64,000 bases of DNA. Origin: Amycolatopsis sp. NBC_01480 (GTDB taxonomy: Bacteria > Actinomycetota > Actinomycetes > Mycobacteriales > Pseudonocardiaceae). The stretch spans positions 4,712,001-4,776,000 of the forward strand of contig NZ_CP109442.1 of the NCBI RefSeq assembly GCF_036227205.1, given 5' to 3'. The translations under genes and the position numbers were made by a program. Shown here in pieces: positions 34,402-43,365 of this stretch (positions within the stretch are counted from its first letter, which is position 1; the number at the start of each line of letters is the position of its first letter). The notes beneath the pieces were generated by a model, which searched no databases, was not told the origin of the DNA, and saw only the letters and a program-made list of their open reading frames with translations.

Positions 34402-35480
34402 TCTCCTACTGCACCAACGTGCACCCCGCCGAGGACGTTGACGGCATCGTCGCGCAACTGGAGCGGTACGCGCTGCCGGTCCGTGAACGGCTGGGCGCCG
34501 ACCGGCTCGGCGTCGGGCTCTGGCTGTCCGCTCCGGTCGCGCGTGGGCTCGCCGACGATGCCGCCGCGCGTAAGCGCTTCCGCGCCGAGCTGGACGCCCG
34601 CGGGCTGGCCGTGTACACGCTCAATGCCTTCCCGTACGGCGGTTTCCACGACGAGGTGGTCAAGCAGGCCGTCTACCGTCCATCGTGGACCAGCAAGGAC
34701 CGGGCGGCTTACACGATCGATTGCGTGACCGTGCTCGCGGACCTGCTCGCCCCCGACGCCTCGTACGGCAGCATCTCCACGCTCCCGCTCGCCTGGCGTG
34801 AGCCCTGGACCGAGCACGATGATCACCGGGCGGCCGAGGCGTTCGAGCAGGTCGTGCAGGCGATCCGGGTCACCGGCGACCGGCCGATCCGGCTGGCCGT
34901 CGAGCCCGAGCCGGGCTGTGTGCTGGACACGGTGGCCGACGCGCTGGGCTGGCTTTCGGGCCGCGCCGACCCGGAGTACGTCGGGCTGTGCCTGGACACC
35001 TGCCACCTCGCGGTGTCGTTCGCCGACCCGGCGGAAACCCTGGCGGCGATCGCGAAATCCGGGCTGGACGTCGTCAAGGTGCAGGCCTCCGCGGCCCTGC
35101 ACGTGGAGAGGCCCGCCGAGGCACGCGAGGCGCTGGCCGCGTTCGCCGAACCCCGGTATCTGCACCAGGTCCGGGAACTCGGCGCCGACGGGGCGGTGCA
35201 CAAGGCCGACGACCTGCCCGAGGCGTTGACCGAACTGCCGGGCGAGGGGCCGTGGCGGGTGCACTTCCACATGCCGTTGCACCAGGAACCGGCGGCGCCA
35301 CTCGGCACGACGACGGACGTCTTGCGCGCGGTGGCCGCTGGTCTGCCCGGGGAGCCGCACGTCGAGGTGGAGACCTACACCTGGAGCGTGCTGCCGGACG
35401 CCGGGGACCTGGTCGGCGGGATCGCCGCCGAACTCGAATGGGCCGGACGGAACCTGGTCGGGGAAGGGGTTTCCGCATGA
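34398..35480 (+). CDS. eboE: EboE, xylose isomerase-like protein
   Basis: 360 aa, ATGA overlap with eboB. The start SYCTNVHPAEDVDGIVAQLE and VYTLNAFPYGGFHDEVVKQ are signatures I know from EboE (metabolite traffic protein). A metal-binding barrel is supported by VEPEPGCVLD, GLCLDTCHLAVSF and WRVHFHMPLHQ. EboE is a TIM barrel with a putative isomerase or epimerase role; in cyanobacteria the ebo set is needed to place a scytonemin precursor in the periplasm. The stop overlaps the phosphodiesterase gene. Confidence 0.9.
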   Translation: MISYCTNVHPAEDVDGIVAQLERYALPVRERLGADRLGVGLWLSAPVARGLADDAAARKRFRAELDARGLAVYTLNAFPYGGFHDEVVKQAVYRPSWTSKDRAAYTIDCVTVLADLLAPDASYGSISTLPLAWREPWTEHDDHRAAEAFEQVVQAIRVTGDRPIRLAVEPEPGCVLDTVADALGWLSGRADPEYVGLCLDTCHLAVSFADPAETLAAIAKSGLDVVKVQASAALHVERPAEAREALAAFAEPRYLHQVRELGADGAVHKADDLPEALTELPGEGPWRVHFHMPLHQEPAAPLGTTTDVLRAVAAGLPGEPHVEVETYTWSVLPDAGDLVGGIAAELEWAGRNLVGEGVSA

Positions 35481-36865
35481 AGCCGCTGGTCGTGATCGAC
35501 GTCGTCGGGCTGACCCCGAAGGCGCTGCGGGACATGCCGAAGCTGTCCGCGGTGGCAAGCGAGGGCTGGCAGGCGGAGCTGGGCACGGTGCTGCCGGCGG
35601 TCACCTGCAGCGCGCAGTCGACGTTCCTCACCGGGCTGATGCCGGCCCGGCACGGGATCGTCGGCAACGGCTGGTACTTCCGCGAGCTGGGGGAGATCTT
35701 CCTGTGGCGCCAGCACAACCGGCTCGTCGGCGGCGAGAAGCTCTGGGAGACCGCGCGGGCGGCGCACCCCGGGTACAGTTCGGCGAACGTCTGCTGGTGG
35801 TATGCGATGGGCATGTCCACCGACATCACGGTGACCCCGCGGCCGATCTACCACGCCGACGGCCGCAAGTCGCCGGACGCGTACGTGCGCCCGCCCGAGC
35901 TGCACGATCAGCTGACCGGCGCGTTGGGGGAGTTCCCGCTGTTCCAGTACTGGGGACCGACGGCGTCGCTCAAGTCGAGCCGGTGGGTGATCGGCGCGAC
36001 GCGGCAGATCCTGCGCGAGCGCCGTCCGGATCTGCTGCTGGCGTACGTTCCGCACCTGGACTACGACCTTCAGCGTTTCGGTCCCGACGGACCTGAAGCG
36101 GCGAAGGCCGCGCGGGAACTGGACAACGCCCTCGCCCCGCTGCTCGACGACGCGCGCAACGCCGGGGCGACCGTGGTCGCCTTGAGCGAGTACGGGATCA
36201 CCAACGTGCACCGGCCGGTCGACATCAACCGCGCGCTGCGCCGGGAGGGTCTGCTGGAGGTCTACACCCAGGCGGGCATGGAATACCTCGACCCGTGGGC
36301 CTCGCGGGCGTTCGCCGTCGCCGATCACCAGGTCGCGCACGTGTACGTCCGCGATGAGTCCGATGTGGACCGAGTGCGGTCGATCGTCGGCGAGCTGGCC
36401 GGGGTCGACGAAGTCCTCGACCGCGAGGCGCAGGCGAAGTACGGGATCGACCACGAACGCGCGGGCGAGCTGGTCGCGGTGGCCGAGCCGGACTCGTGGT
36501 TCACCTACTACTACTGGCTCGACGACGCCCGTAAACCCGATTTCGCCCGCGGCGTCGAGATCCACCGCAAGCCCGGGTACGACCCGGCCGAGCTGTTCTT
36601 CGACCCTGAAGACAAGTTCGCGAAGGCCCGGGCCGGGCTGAACCTGGCGAAGAAGTTCGCCGGGCTGCGGTACACGATGGACGTCGTCCCGACCGATCCG
36701 CGCTGGGTGCGCGGCTCGCACGGGCGGCTGCCGGATTCCGCCGAAGACGGTCCACTGCTGCTGTGTTCGGATCCCGCTTTCGAACCATCCGGCCGCATTG
36801 GTGCGACCGGCGTGCAGCCATTGTTGTTATCCCTACAAGGTCTCACTGTGCCAGCTGTTTACTGA
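35477..36865 (+). CDS. EboF-like alkaline phosphatase-superfamily phosphodiesterase
   Basis: 462 aa, ATGA overlap. Nucleotide pyrophosphatase/phosphodiesterase pattern: metal Asp8 in VVIDVVG, nucleophile Thr43 in LPAVTCSAQSTFLTGLMP, HGIVGNGW, HLDYDLQRFGPDG (metal site) and LSEYGITNVHRPVDIN; the last histidines sit in AVADHQVAHVY. No signal peptide, so cytosolic, unlike most family members. In ebo clusters this slot is EboF. It could hydrolyse a phospho- or diphospho-linked intermediate. It closes the run of overlapping Ebo genes. Confidence 0.87.
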   Translation: MKPLVVIDVVGLTPKALRDMPKLSAVASEGWQAELGTVLPAVTCSAQSTFLTGLMPARHGIVGNGWYFRELGEIFLWRQHNRLVGGEKLWETARAAHPGYSSANVCWWYAMGMSTDITVTPRPIYHADGRKSPDAYVRPPELHDQLTGALGEFPLFQYWGPTASLKSSRWVIGATRQILRERRPDLLLAYVPHLDYDLQRFGPDGPEAAKAARELDNALAPLLDDARNAGATVVALSEYGITNVHRPVDINRALRREGLLEVYTQAGMEYLDPWASRAFAVADHQVAHVYVRDESDVDRVRSIVGELAGVDEVLDREAQAKYGIDHERAGELVAVAEPDSWFTYYYWLDDARKPDFARGVEIHRKPGYDPAELFFDPEDKFAKARAGLNLAKKFAGLRYTMDVVPTDPRWVRGSHGRLPDSAEDGPLLLCSDPAFEPSGRIGATGVQPLLLSLQGLTVPAVY

Positions 36866-37167
36866 TCCGACTGCATTCACCGTGGAAAGGGGGTCCGTAT
36901 TGTGGAGCGAATGCCACATTTGCTGCGCTCAGTGCGCCGAATGTGGCATTGGGTGCAGGCCTCCTTGCCACTGTGACCCCGGGATTCTCGGGAGTCACAC
37001 CCACCACAGGCCTCTGGCCCACAAGAAGCATCAACCCGCCCACGGCCCCAGCCGGCCGGCGGCGGACCGTATCCGCCTGCTTTCCATCTGATTGGCAAAG
37101 GGAGAAGAAGCTCCACCGCAATCCGGTTCATTGATCGCTGCCGCTCATTGGAAGGATCGCTACAGCC
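36866..37167. other. Intergenic region with hairpin, probable internal promoter
   Basis: 302 bp between the Ebo genes and the secreted oxidase genes. It contains inverted repeats AATGCCACATT (36910-36920) and AATGTGGCATT (36940-36950) around GCGC...GCGC, forming a strong stem that may end the Ebo transcript. A second, imperfect hairpin (GTGAC...GTCAC) lies near 36974-37000. The remainder is less GC-biased and probably carries a promoter for the next gene. No convincing coding frame. Confidence 0.6.
36910..36950. terminator. Hairpin (11-bp arms with inner GCGC stem)
   Basis: AATGCCACATT and its exact complement frame a 19-nt loop region that itself contains GCGC/GCGC. Downstream of the Ebo cluster; terminator or mRNA processing signal. 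Confidence 0.55.
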
Positions 37168-40100
37168 ATGTCTCTGAAACGACGACTCGGCGTGCTCGTC
37201 GCGTCCATGATCACGGCCCTGACCGGCATCGCGATGCCGGTGGAGGCCGAGCCGGACCACGAAGAAGCGACGGTGCTCGTCTTCTCCAAGACCGCCGGTT
37301 TCCGCCACGATTCGATTCCGGACGGCATCAAGGCGATCCAGGAACTCGGCGCGCAGAACCATTTCGGCGTGGAGGCCACCGAGGACGCGGCGGCGTTCAC
37401 CGACGCGAATCTCAAGCGGTTCAGCGCGGTCGTCTGGCTTTCCACCACCGGTGACGTGCTGGACGCGGACCAGCAGGCCGCGTTCGAGCGGTACGTGAAG
37501 GCCGGCGGCGGGTACGTCGGTGTGCACGCCGCCTCCGACACCGAATACGACTGGCCCTGGTACGGCGAGCTGGTCGGGGCGTACTTCAAGTCCCACCCGA
37601 ACATCCAGCAGGCGGACGTCAAGGTCGAGGACCGCGACCACGTGTCCACAAAGGATCTTCCGGAGACCTGGCCGCGCACCGACGAGTGGTACAACTACCG
37701 CGACAACCCGCGCAGCAGCGTCCACGTGCTGGCCAGCCTGGACGAGAAGAGCTACCAGCCCGGCGCGGACGCGATGGGCGATCACCCGATCGCCTGGTGC
37801 CACGAGAACTCCGGCGGCCGGTCCTGGTACACCGGCGGCGGCCACACCAAGGAGTCCTACGCCGACCCGGCGTTCCGCGCCCACCTCGCGGGCGGCATCC
37901 TCTACGCCACCAAGCTGAGCGCGGCCGGCTGCGGCAAGCCGACCGAAGCGGACCCGGTGGACGCGGACTTCGACCAGATCACCCTGGCCAAGGGTGAGGA
38001 GAACCTCGGCGAGCCGATCGCGCTCTCGGTGCTGCCCAACCGCGACGTGCTGCACACCTCGCGCGACGGCCGCGTCTGGTACACCAGCGCGAGCGCGACC
38101 ACCAAGCTGGCCGCGCAGATCCCCGTTTACAACCACGACGAAGACGGGCTCCAGGGCGTCGCGATCGACCCGGACTTCGCGAACAACCGCTGGGTCTACC
38201 TCTACTACGCGCCCAAGCTGAACACCCCGGCCGGTGACGCGCCGGAGACCGGCACCCCGGCCGACTTCGAGCCGTTCAAGGGCTACAACCAGCTCTCCCG
38301 GTTCAAGCTGGCCGAGGACAACACCCTGGACCTGGCCAGCGAGCAGAAGGTCCTGCAGGTGAACACCGAGCGCGGCATCTGCTGCCACGCCGGCGGCGAG
38401 ATCGACTTCGACGCGCAGGGTTATCTCTATCTGTCCACAGGGGACGACTCCAACCCGTTCGCCTCCGACGGCTTCACCCCGATCGACGAGCGGGCCGGCC
38501 GCAACCCGGTGTTCGACGCGCAGCGCAGCGCGGGCAACACCAACGACCTGCGCGGCAAGGTGCTGCGGATCAAGGTCGGCGAGGACGGCGCGTACACCGT
38601 GCCGTCGGGCAACCTCTTCCCGGAGGGCACCGACAAGACCCGGCCCGAGATCTACGCCATGGGCTTCCGCAACCCGTTCCGGTTCGCGGTCGACCGCAAG
38701 ACCGGCTGGCTGCACCTCGGCGACTACGGCCCCGACGCCGGCGCGGCCAACCCGGCGCGCGGCCCGGGCGGCACCGTCGAATTCAACCTGGTCAAGAAGC
38801 CGGGCAACTACGGCTGGCCGTACTGCATCGGCGACAACCAGCCGTTTGCCGACTACGACTTCGCCACCGGCCAGTCCGGCGCGGCCTTCGACTGCGCCGC
38901 GCCGAAGAACACCAGCCCGCACAACACCGGGCTGACCGATCTGCCGCCGGTGGAGAAGGCCTGGATCCCGTACGACGGCGGCTCGGTGCCGGAGTTCGGC
39001 ACCGGCTCGGAATCGCCGATGGGCGGCCCGGTCTACCACTACGACGCGGCGAACCCGTCCACCACGAAGTTCCCCGAGTACTTCGACGCCAAGACCTTCG
39101 CCTACGAGTGGGAACGCGGCTGGATCAAGGAGATCACTGTCGGCGCCAATGGTGAACGCGGTGCCATCAAGCCGTTCTTCGACTCGATGACGCTGACCCG
39201 CCCGATGAACATCGAGTTCGGCCCGGACGGCGCGCTCTACGTCCTGGACTACGGCACCGGTTACTTCGGCGGCTCCGCGGAGTCCGCGGTCTACCGCATC
39301 GACTACACCAAGGGCCGGCGCACGCCGGAGGTCAAGGTGGCCGCGGACCACACGTCCGGCCAGGCGCCGCTGACCGTCCAGTTCGACCCTGCCGGCACCC
39401 AGGACCCCGACCAGGACGCGCTCACCTACGCCTGGGACTTCGACGGTGACGGGACCACCGACTCCACCGAGCCGAACCCGGTTTCCCATACCTACACCGC
39501 AAACGGCCAGTACACGGCGAAGCTCTCGGTCACCGACGCCACCGGGCTGACCGGCGCGGCGAGCGTGGTGGTCACCGTCGGCAACACCGCGCCGGTGGTC
39601 ACGCTCAAGACCCCGGTCAACGGGAGCGTGTTCAGCTTCGGCGACACGGTGCCGTTCAAGGTCGAAGTCACCGACGCGGAGGACAACCCGATCGACTGCG
39701 CCAAGGTGACGGTGGAGTACATCCTCGGGCACGAGGGCCACGGCCATCCGCTGAGCCGGGCCACCGGCTGCGAGGGCACCATCGCCACGCCAGCCGACGA
39801 GGGCCACGGCCTCGACGCCAACGTGTTCGGCGTGATCAACGCGACCTACACCGACGAGGGCGCCAACGGCGTTCCGGCGCTGTCTGGCGAGTCGGAATCC
39901 GTGTTGCAGCCCAAGCTGAAGCAGGCGGAGTTCTACAACCGGTCCAGCGGGATCGAGGTCGTCGCGCACGAGGCCGCGAGCGGTGGCAAGCGGGTCGGCC
40001 ACATCGAGAACGGCGACTGGATCGAGTTCGACCCGGTGAACCTGGCCGGCGTCAGCGGCATCGGCTACCGGGTCTCGTCCGGCGGCGCCGGCGGCACGAT

Positions 40101-40305
40101 TGAGGTCCGCTCCGGCGCGGTCGACGGCCCGCTGGTGCAGACCGTCACCGTCGCGAACACCGGCGGCTGGGACACCTACGCCGACCTCCCGCCCGCGGCG
40201 ATCACCGACCCCGGTGGCACCGGCCCGCTGTTCCTCGTGTTCCGCGGCACCGGTTCCGGCGGACTGTACGACCTGGATGCGATCACTTTCGAGGAGACCT
40301 CATGA
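37168..40305 (+). CDS. Secreted ThuA/glucose dehydrogenase-like multidomain protein 1
   Basis: 1045 aa. Domains: signal peptide (1-27); ThuA domain (about 33-250, [19 protein letters not shown] and [20 protein letters not shown]); PQQ-dependent soluble glucose/sorbosone dehydrogenase-like beta-propeller (about 270-710); PKD domain (about 715-808); an Ig-like spacer; and a C-terminal CBM6-type module (about 918-1045). In the propeller, [19 protein letters not shown] places His407 where the catalytic His of sGDH lies, next to a vicinal Cys405-Cys406. It probably oxidises a sugar outside the cell while bound to a polysaccharide through CBM6. PQQ use is not proven. The stop overlaps the next gene (ATGA). 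Confidence 0.88.
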   Translation: MSLKRRLGVLVASMITALTGIAMPVEAEPDHEEATVLVFSKTAGFRHDSIPDGIKAIQELGAQNHFGVEATEDAAAFTDANLKRFSAVVWLSTTGDVLDADQQAAFERYVKAGGGYVGVHAASDTEYDWPWYGELVGAYFKSHPNIQQADVKVEDRDHVSTKDLPETWPRTDEWYNYRDNPRSSVHVLASLDEKSYQPGADAMGDHPIAWCHENSGGRSWYTGGGHTKESYADPAFRAHLAGGILYATKLSAAGCGKPTEADPVDADFDQITLAKGEENLGEPIALSVLPNRDVLHTSRDGRVWYTSASATTKLAAQIPVYNHDEDGLQGVAIDPDFANNRWVYLYYAPKLNTPAGDAPETGTPADFEPFKGYNQLSRFKLAEDNTLDLASEQKVLQVNTERGICCHAGGEIDFDAQGYLYLSTGDDSNPFASDGFTPIDERAGRNPVFDAQRSAGNTNDLRGKVLRIKVGEDGAYTVPSGNLFPEGTDKTRPEIYAMGFRNPFRFAVDRKTGWLHLGDYGPDAGAANPARGPGGTVEFNLVKKPGNYGWPYCIGDNQPFADYDFATGQSGAAFDCAAPKNTSPHNTGLTDLPPVEKAWIPYDGGSVPEFGTGSESPMGGPVYHYDAANPSTTKFPEYFDAKTFAYEWERGWIKEITVGANGERGAIKPFFDSMTLTRPMNIEFGPDGALYVLDYGTGYFGGSAESAVYRIDYTKGRRTPEVKVAADHTSGQAPLTVQFDPAGTQDPDQDALTYAWDFDGDGTTDSTEPNPVSHTYTANGQYTAKLSVTDATGLTGAASVVVTVGNTAPVVTLKTPVNGSVFSFGDTVPFKVEVTDAEDNPIDCAKVTVEYILGHEGHGHPLSRATGCEGTIATPADEGHGLDANVFGVINATYTDEGANGVPALSGESESVLQPKLKQAEFYNRSSGIEVVAHEAASGGKRVGHIENGDWIEFDPVNLAGVSGIGYRVSSGGAGGTIEVRSGAVDGPLVQTVTVANTGGWDTYADLPPAAITDPGGTGPLFLVFRGTGSGGLYDLDAITFEETS

Positions 40306-41306
40306 GCCGTCCGATCACCCTGTTCACCGGCCAGTGGGCGGACCTGCCGTTCACCGAGGTGTGCAAACTCGCCGGCGAATGGGGCTATGACGGCCTCGAG
40401 ATCGCCTGCTCCGGCGACCACTTCGAGGTCGATCGCGCACTGTCCGAAGAGGACTATGTGCCGGGGCGGCTGCGGCTGCTGGCCGAGCACGGCCTCAAGG
40501 TGTGGGCCATCTCCAATCACCTGGTCGGGCAAGCGATCTGCGACGATCCGATCGACGAGCGCCACCAGGCCATCATCCCGTCGAGGGTGTGGGGCGACGG
40601 TGAGCCTGAAGGCGTCCGTCAGCGGGCGGCGAAGGAGATGGCCGACACCGCCCGCGCGGCCGCGAAACTCGGCGTGGACACGGTGATCGGCTTCACCGGC
40701 TCGAAGACCTGGAAGTACGTCGCGATGTTCCCGCCGGTCTCCCAGGCCGTGATCGACGAGGGCTACCAGGACTTCGCGGACCGGTGGAACCCGATCCTCG
40801 ACGTCTTCGACGAGGTCGGCGTCCGGTTCGCGCACGAGGTGCACCCGTCGGAGATCGCCTACGACTACTGGACCACCAAGCGCGCGCTCGAAGCCGTCGG
40901 CAACCGGCCGGCGTTCGGGCTCAACTGGGATCCCTCGCACTTCATCTGGCAGGACCTCGACCCGGTCGGCTTCATCCTCGACTTCGCCGACCGGATCTAC
41001 CACGTGGACTGCAAGGACACCCGCAAGCGGTTCGACGGCCGCAACGGCCGGCTCGGCTCGCACCTGCCGTGGGGCGATCCCCGGCGCGGCTGGGACTTCG
41101 TCTCGACCGGCCACGGCGACGTGCCGTGGGAGGACTGCTTCCGCGCGCTGAACTCGATCGGCTACGCCGGTCCGATCTCGGTGGAGTGGGAAGACGCCGG
41201 CATGGACCGGCTGCGGGGCGCGGCGGAAGCCGTGACCTATCTGCGGAATCTCCTGTTCGACAAGCCGTCGGCGGCCTTCGACGCGGCTTTCAGCAACCAG
41301 AAGTGA
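40302..41306 (+). CDS. Sugar phosphate isomerase/epimerase-like protein (cytosolic)
   Basis: 334 aa, ATGA overlap with the ThuA/GDH gene. A TIM barrel of the AP endonuclease 2 family: [21 protein letters not shown] at the start, metal Glu in [14 protein letters not shown], Asp/His in [13 protein letters not shown] and [10 protein letters not shown], and Glu in ISVEWEDAG. No signal peptide. Relatives in 3-keto sugar and inositol pathways epimerise or dehydrate keto-sugars. With the Gfo/Idh/MocA enzyme and DUF1080 hydrolase of this locus, it would handle the imported keto product (inference). Confidence 0.88.
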   Translation: MSRPITLFTGQWADLPFTEVCKLAGEWGYDGLEIACSGDHFEVDRALSEEDYVPGRLRLLAEHGLKVWAISNHLVGQAICDDPIDERHQAIIPSRVWGDGEPEGVRQRAAKEMADTARAAAKLGVDTVIGFTGSKTWKYVAMFPPVSQAVIDEGYQDFADRWNPILDVFDEVGVRFAHEVHPSEIAYDYWTTKRALEAVGNRPAFGLNWDPSHFIWQDLDPVGFILDFADRIYHVDCKDTRKRFDGRNGRLGSHLPWGDPRRGWDFVSTGHGDVPWEDCFRALNSIGYAGPISVEWEDAGMDRLRGAAEAVTYLRNLLFDKPSAAFDAAFSNQK

Positions 41307-41317
41307 GGGCGGTCCCC

Positions 41318-42211
41318 ATGTGCGGTGAAGAAGCCGAAAAGTTCCACTCCCGGCGCTCGGTCCTGCGGGGCGCGGCCACGGCGGCGGTCGCGGTCGGTGC
41401 CGCGGTCGCGTTGCCGGGTGTCGCGGCCGCGGCCGGTGCCCAGCACGTCCCGGAATCCGAAAGCTCCGGCCACGGCCGGAACCGCGTCCCGGTCGACAAG
41501 ATCAGCATCCAGCTCTACTCCCTGCGTACGGCGCTGGAGGCCGATCTCCCCGGCACGCTGTCCGCGCTGGCGGACATCGGCTACCGGAAGGTCGAGCTGG
41601 CCGGGACCTACGGCCGCACGGCCAAGGAGTTCCGCGGCCTGCTGGACCAGAACCACATCCGGGCCTCGTCCACCCACGTCGGCATCGACGGCGACCTCGA
41701 CCAGACCATCGCGGACGCCAGGGTGCTCGGGAACACCCGGGCCAACGTCCCGTTCGCGGCCTTCGACACGATTCAGGGCTGGAAGGACTTCGGCGGGCGG
41801 ATGGACGCGGCCGCGCGCGCGTTCCTCAAGGCGGGGATCCCGCTCGGCTATCACAACCACGCCCACGAGTTCGCCCCGATCGACGGCGTGCTGCCGTACG
41901 ACGTGCTGCGGGCGAACACCAGCAAGCGCCTGGTGCACCTGGAGATCGACCTGTTCTGGGCGGTGGACGGCGGGGCTGACCCGATCGAGGTGTACCGCAA
42001 GAACTTCCCGCGGACCACGCAGTACCACGTGAAGGACCGGACCGCGGACGGCCAGATGGTCGACCCGGGCCAGGGTGCCATCGACTTCCCGCGCATCTTC
42101 CGGGCCACCCGGCCGAACCTGGCCGAGTACATCGTCGAGCACGACCAGCCGGCCGACCCGCTGAAGACCGCGCAGAACGGCTTCGAGTACCTCCGCCACG
42201 TCCGCTTCTGA
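41318..42211 (+). CDS. Tat-exported sugar isomerase/epimerase-like protein
   Basis: 297 aa from ATG 41318, 11 bp after the previous stop. Tat signal SRRSVLRGAATAAVAVGAAV (twin Arg at about 12-13). The TIM barrel has KISIQLYSLRTALEADLPGT, YHNHAHEFAPIDG (metal), HLEIDLFWAVDGGADPI, QYHVKDRT and EYIVEHDQPAD. Export of this usually cytosolic fold by the folded-protein Tat route implies a metal cofactor loaded inside and a substrate outside the cell. It supports an extracellular keto-sugar step together with the flanking secreted proteins. Confidence 0.9.
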   Translation: MCGEEAEKFHSRRSVLRGAATAAVAVGAAVALPGVAAAAGAQHVPESESSGHGRNRVPVDKISIQLYSLRTALEADLPGTLSALADIGYRKVELAGTYGRTAKEFRGLLDQNHIRASSTHVGIDGDLDQTIADARVLGNTRANVPFAAFDTIQGWKDFGGRMDAAARAFLKAGIPLGYHNHAHEFAPIDGVLPYDVLRANTSKRLVHLEIDLFWAVDGGADPIEVYRKNFPRTTQYHVKDRTADGQMVDPGQGAIDFPRIFRATRPNLAEYIVEHDQPADPLKTAQNGFEYLRHVRF

Positions 42212-42225
42212 CCGGAGAATCCACA

Positions 42226-43335
42226 ATGGACAAGAAAGCCAAGGGCGGGCTGTCCCGCAGAGCGGTGCTGGCGGGGGCCGCGGCCGGCGTGGTGGCGCCG
42301 GTCGCCGTCGCCAGCGCCGCCGGGTCCTCGCTGGCCGCCGCGGCCGGGCTGACCCGCCAGCTCACGCTGTACGCCGACTACCTGCCCGGCACCACCCGGG
42401 TCGGCTACGGGCTCGAGCCCGGCAAGCCGACGATTCCCGGGCCGCTGCTGGAAATGTACGAGGGCGACACCTTCGAGATCGAGCTGGTGAACAACACCGA
42501 CCAGCGGCTGTCGATCCACCCGCACGGCGTGCTCTACGACACGAAGTCCGACGGCTCGCCGTTCAACGACTCCTTCAACAACCCGGGGGAGACCAAGACC
42601 TACACCTGGAAGACCCGCGCCGCGTACCAGGCGGCGAACGGGCTGTGGATGCCCGGCAGCGCGGGCTACTGGCACTACCACGACCACGCGTTCGGCGGCG
42701 ACCACGGCACGGTCGGGCTGATGAAGGGCCTCTACGGCGGCCTGATCGTGCGCAAGCGCGGGGACCTGCTGCCGAGCAAGACGTTCACCGTGGTGTTCAC
42801 CGAGATGTGGATCAACCACCAGACCGCCCCGGACACCCCGGTCTTCGAGGCGAACCTGGGCCAGCGCGTGGAGTTCCTCTGCATCGGGCACGGCAACCTG
42901 ATGCACACCTTCCACCTGCACGCGCACCGCTGGGCCGACACGCGCACCGGCATGCTCACCAGCGCCACCGACAACGCGCCGGTGATCGACAACAAGACCC
43001 TGGACCCGGGCAATTCGTTCGGCTTCCAGGTGATCGCGGGCGACGTCGTCGGCCCGGGCGCGTGGATGTACCACTGCCACGTCCAGCAGCATTCGGACGA
43101 CGGCATGTCCGGCGTGTTCCTGGTGCGCAACGCCGACGGGGGTATGCCCGCCGGCGCACAGGACGCGATCGACCGGTTCAAGGGGCACCACCACGGGACC
43201 GCGGCGGCCGAACCGCCGACCGGTCCGCCGCCCACTGTGGCCACCGACGCGTCGGCCAAGACTTCGATGCCGGGCATGGCCGACATGCCGGGCATGGACA
43301 TGTCCGGCATGGACATGACCGGGCACCAGCACTAG
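42226..43335 (+). CDS. Tat-exported two-domain multicopper oxidase with Met/His tail
   Basis: 369 aa. Tat signal (SRRAVLAGAAAG, 10-21). Two cupredoxin domains of the small-laccase type: trinuclear/T1 ligand blocks HPHG (98), HYHDH (150-154), HTFHLHAH (227-234) and YHCHVQQHSDDGM (282-294, with T1 Cys284 and Met294). After about 325 a low-complexity linker leads to a tail MPGMADMPGMDMSGMDMTG ending HQH, a likely copper-acquisition element as in Cop proteins. It should couple oxidation of an electron donor to reduction of O2 to water. Context suggests that the donor is the GDH-like proteins or the cupredoxin at 47396. Confidence 0.93.
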   Translation: MDKKAKGGLSRRAVLAGAAAGVVAPVAVASAAGSSLAAAAGLTRQLTLYADYLPGTTRVGYGLEPGKPTIPGPLLEMYEGDTFEIELVNNTDQRLSIHPHGVLYDTKSDGSPFNDSFNNPGETKTYTWKTRAAYQAANGLWMPGSAGYWHYHDHAFGGDHGTVGLMKGLYGGLIVRKRGDLLPSKTFTVVFTEMWINHQTAPDTPVFEANLGQRVEFLCIGHGNLMHTFHLHAHRWADTRTGMLTSATDNAPVIDNKTLDPGNSFGFQVIAGDVVGPGAWMYHCHVQQHSDDGMSGVFLVRNADGGMPAGAQDAIDRFKGHHHGTAAAEPPTGPPPTVATDASAKTSMPGMADMPGMDMSGMDMTGHQH

Positions 43336-43365
43336 TTCCCCGACCATCACGAAAGGAGCGAGAGA

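Noticed and set aside
36763..37134. Open frame across the intergenic region after the phosphodiesterase
   Set aside because: Its composition is unlike a protein, it overlaps the real gene end and contains the hairpin.
36877..40002. Open frame of over 1000 codons on the minus strand opposite the ThuA/GDH gene
   Set aside because: Shadow of the plus-strand gene; no domains, biased composition.
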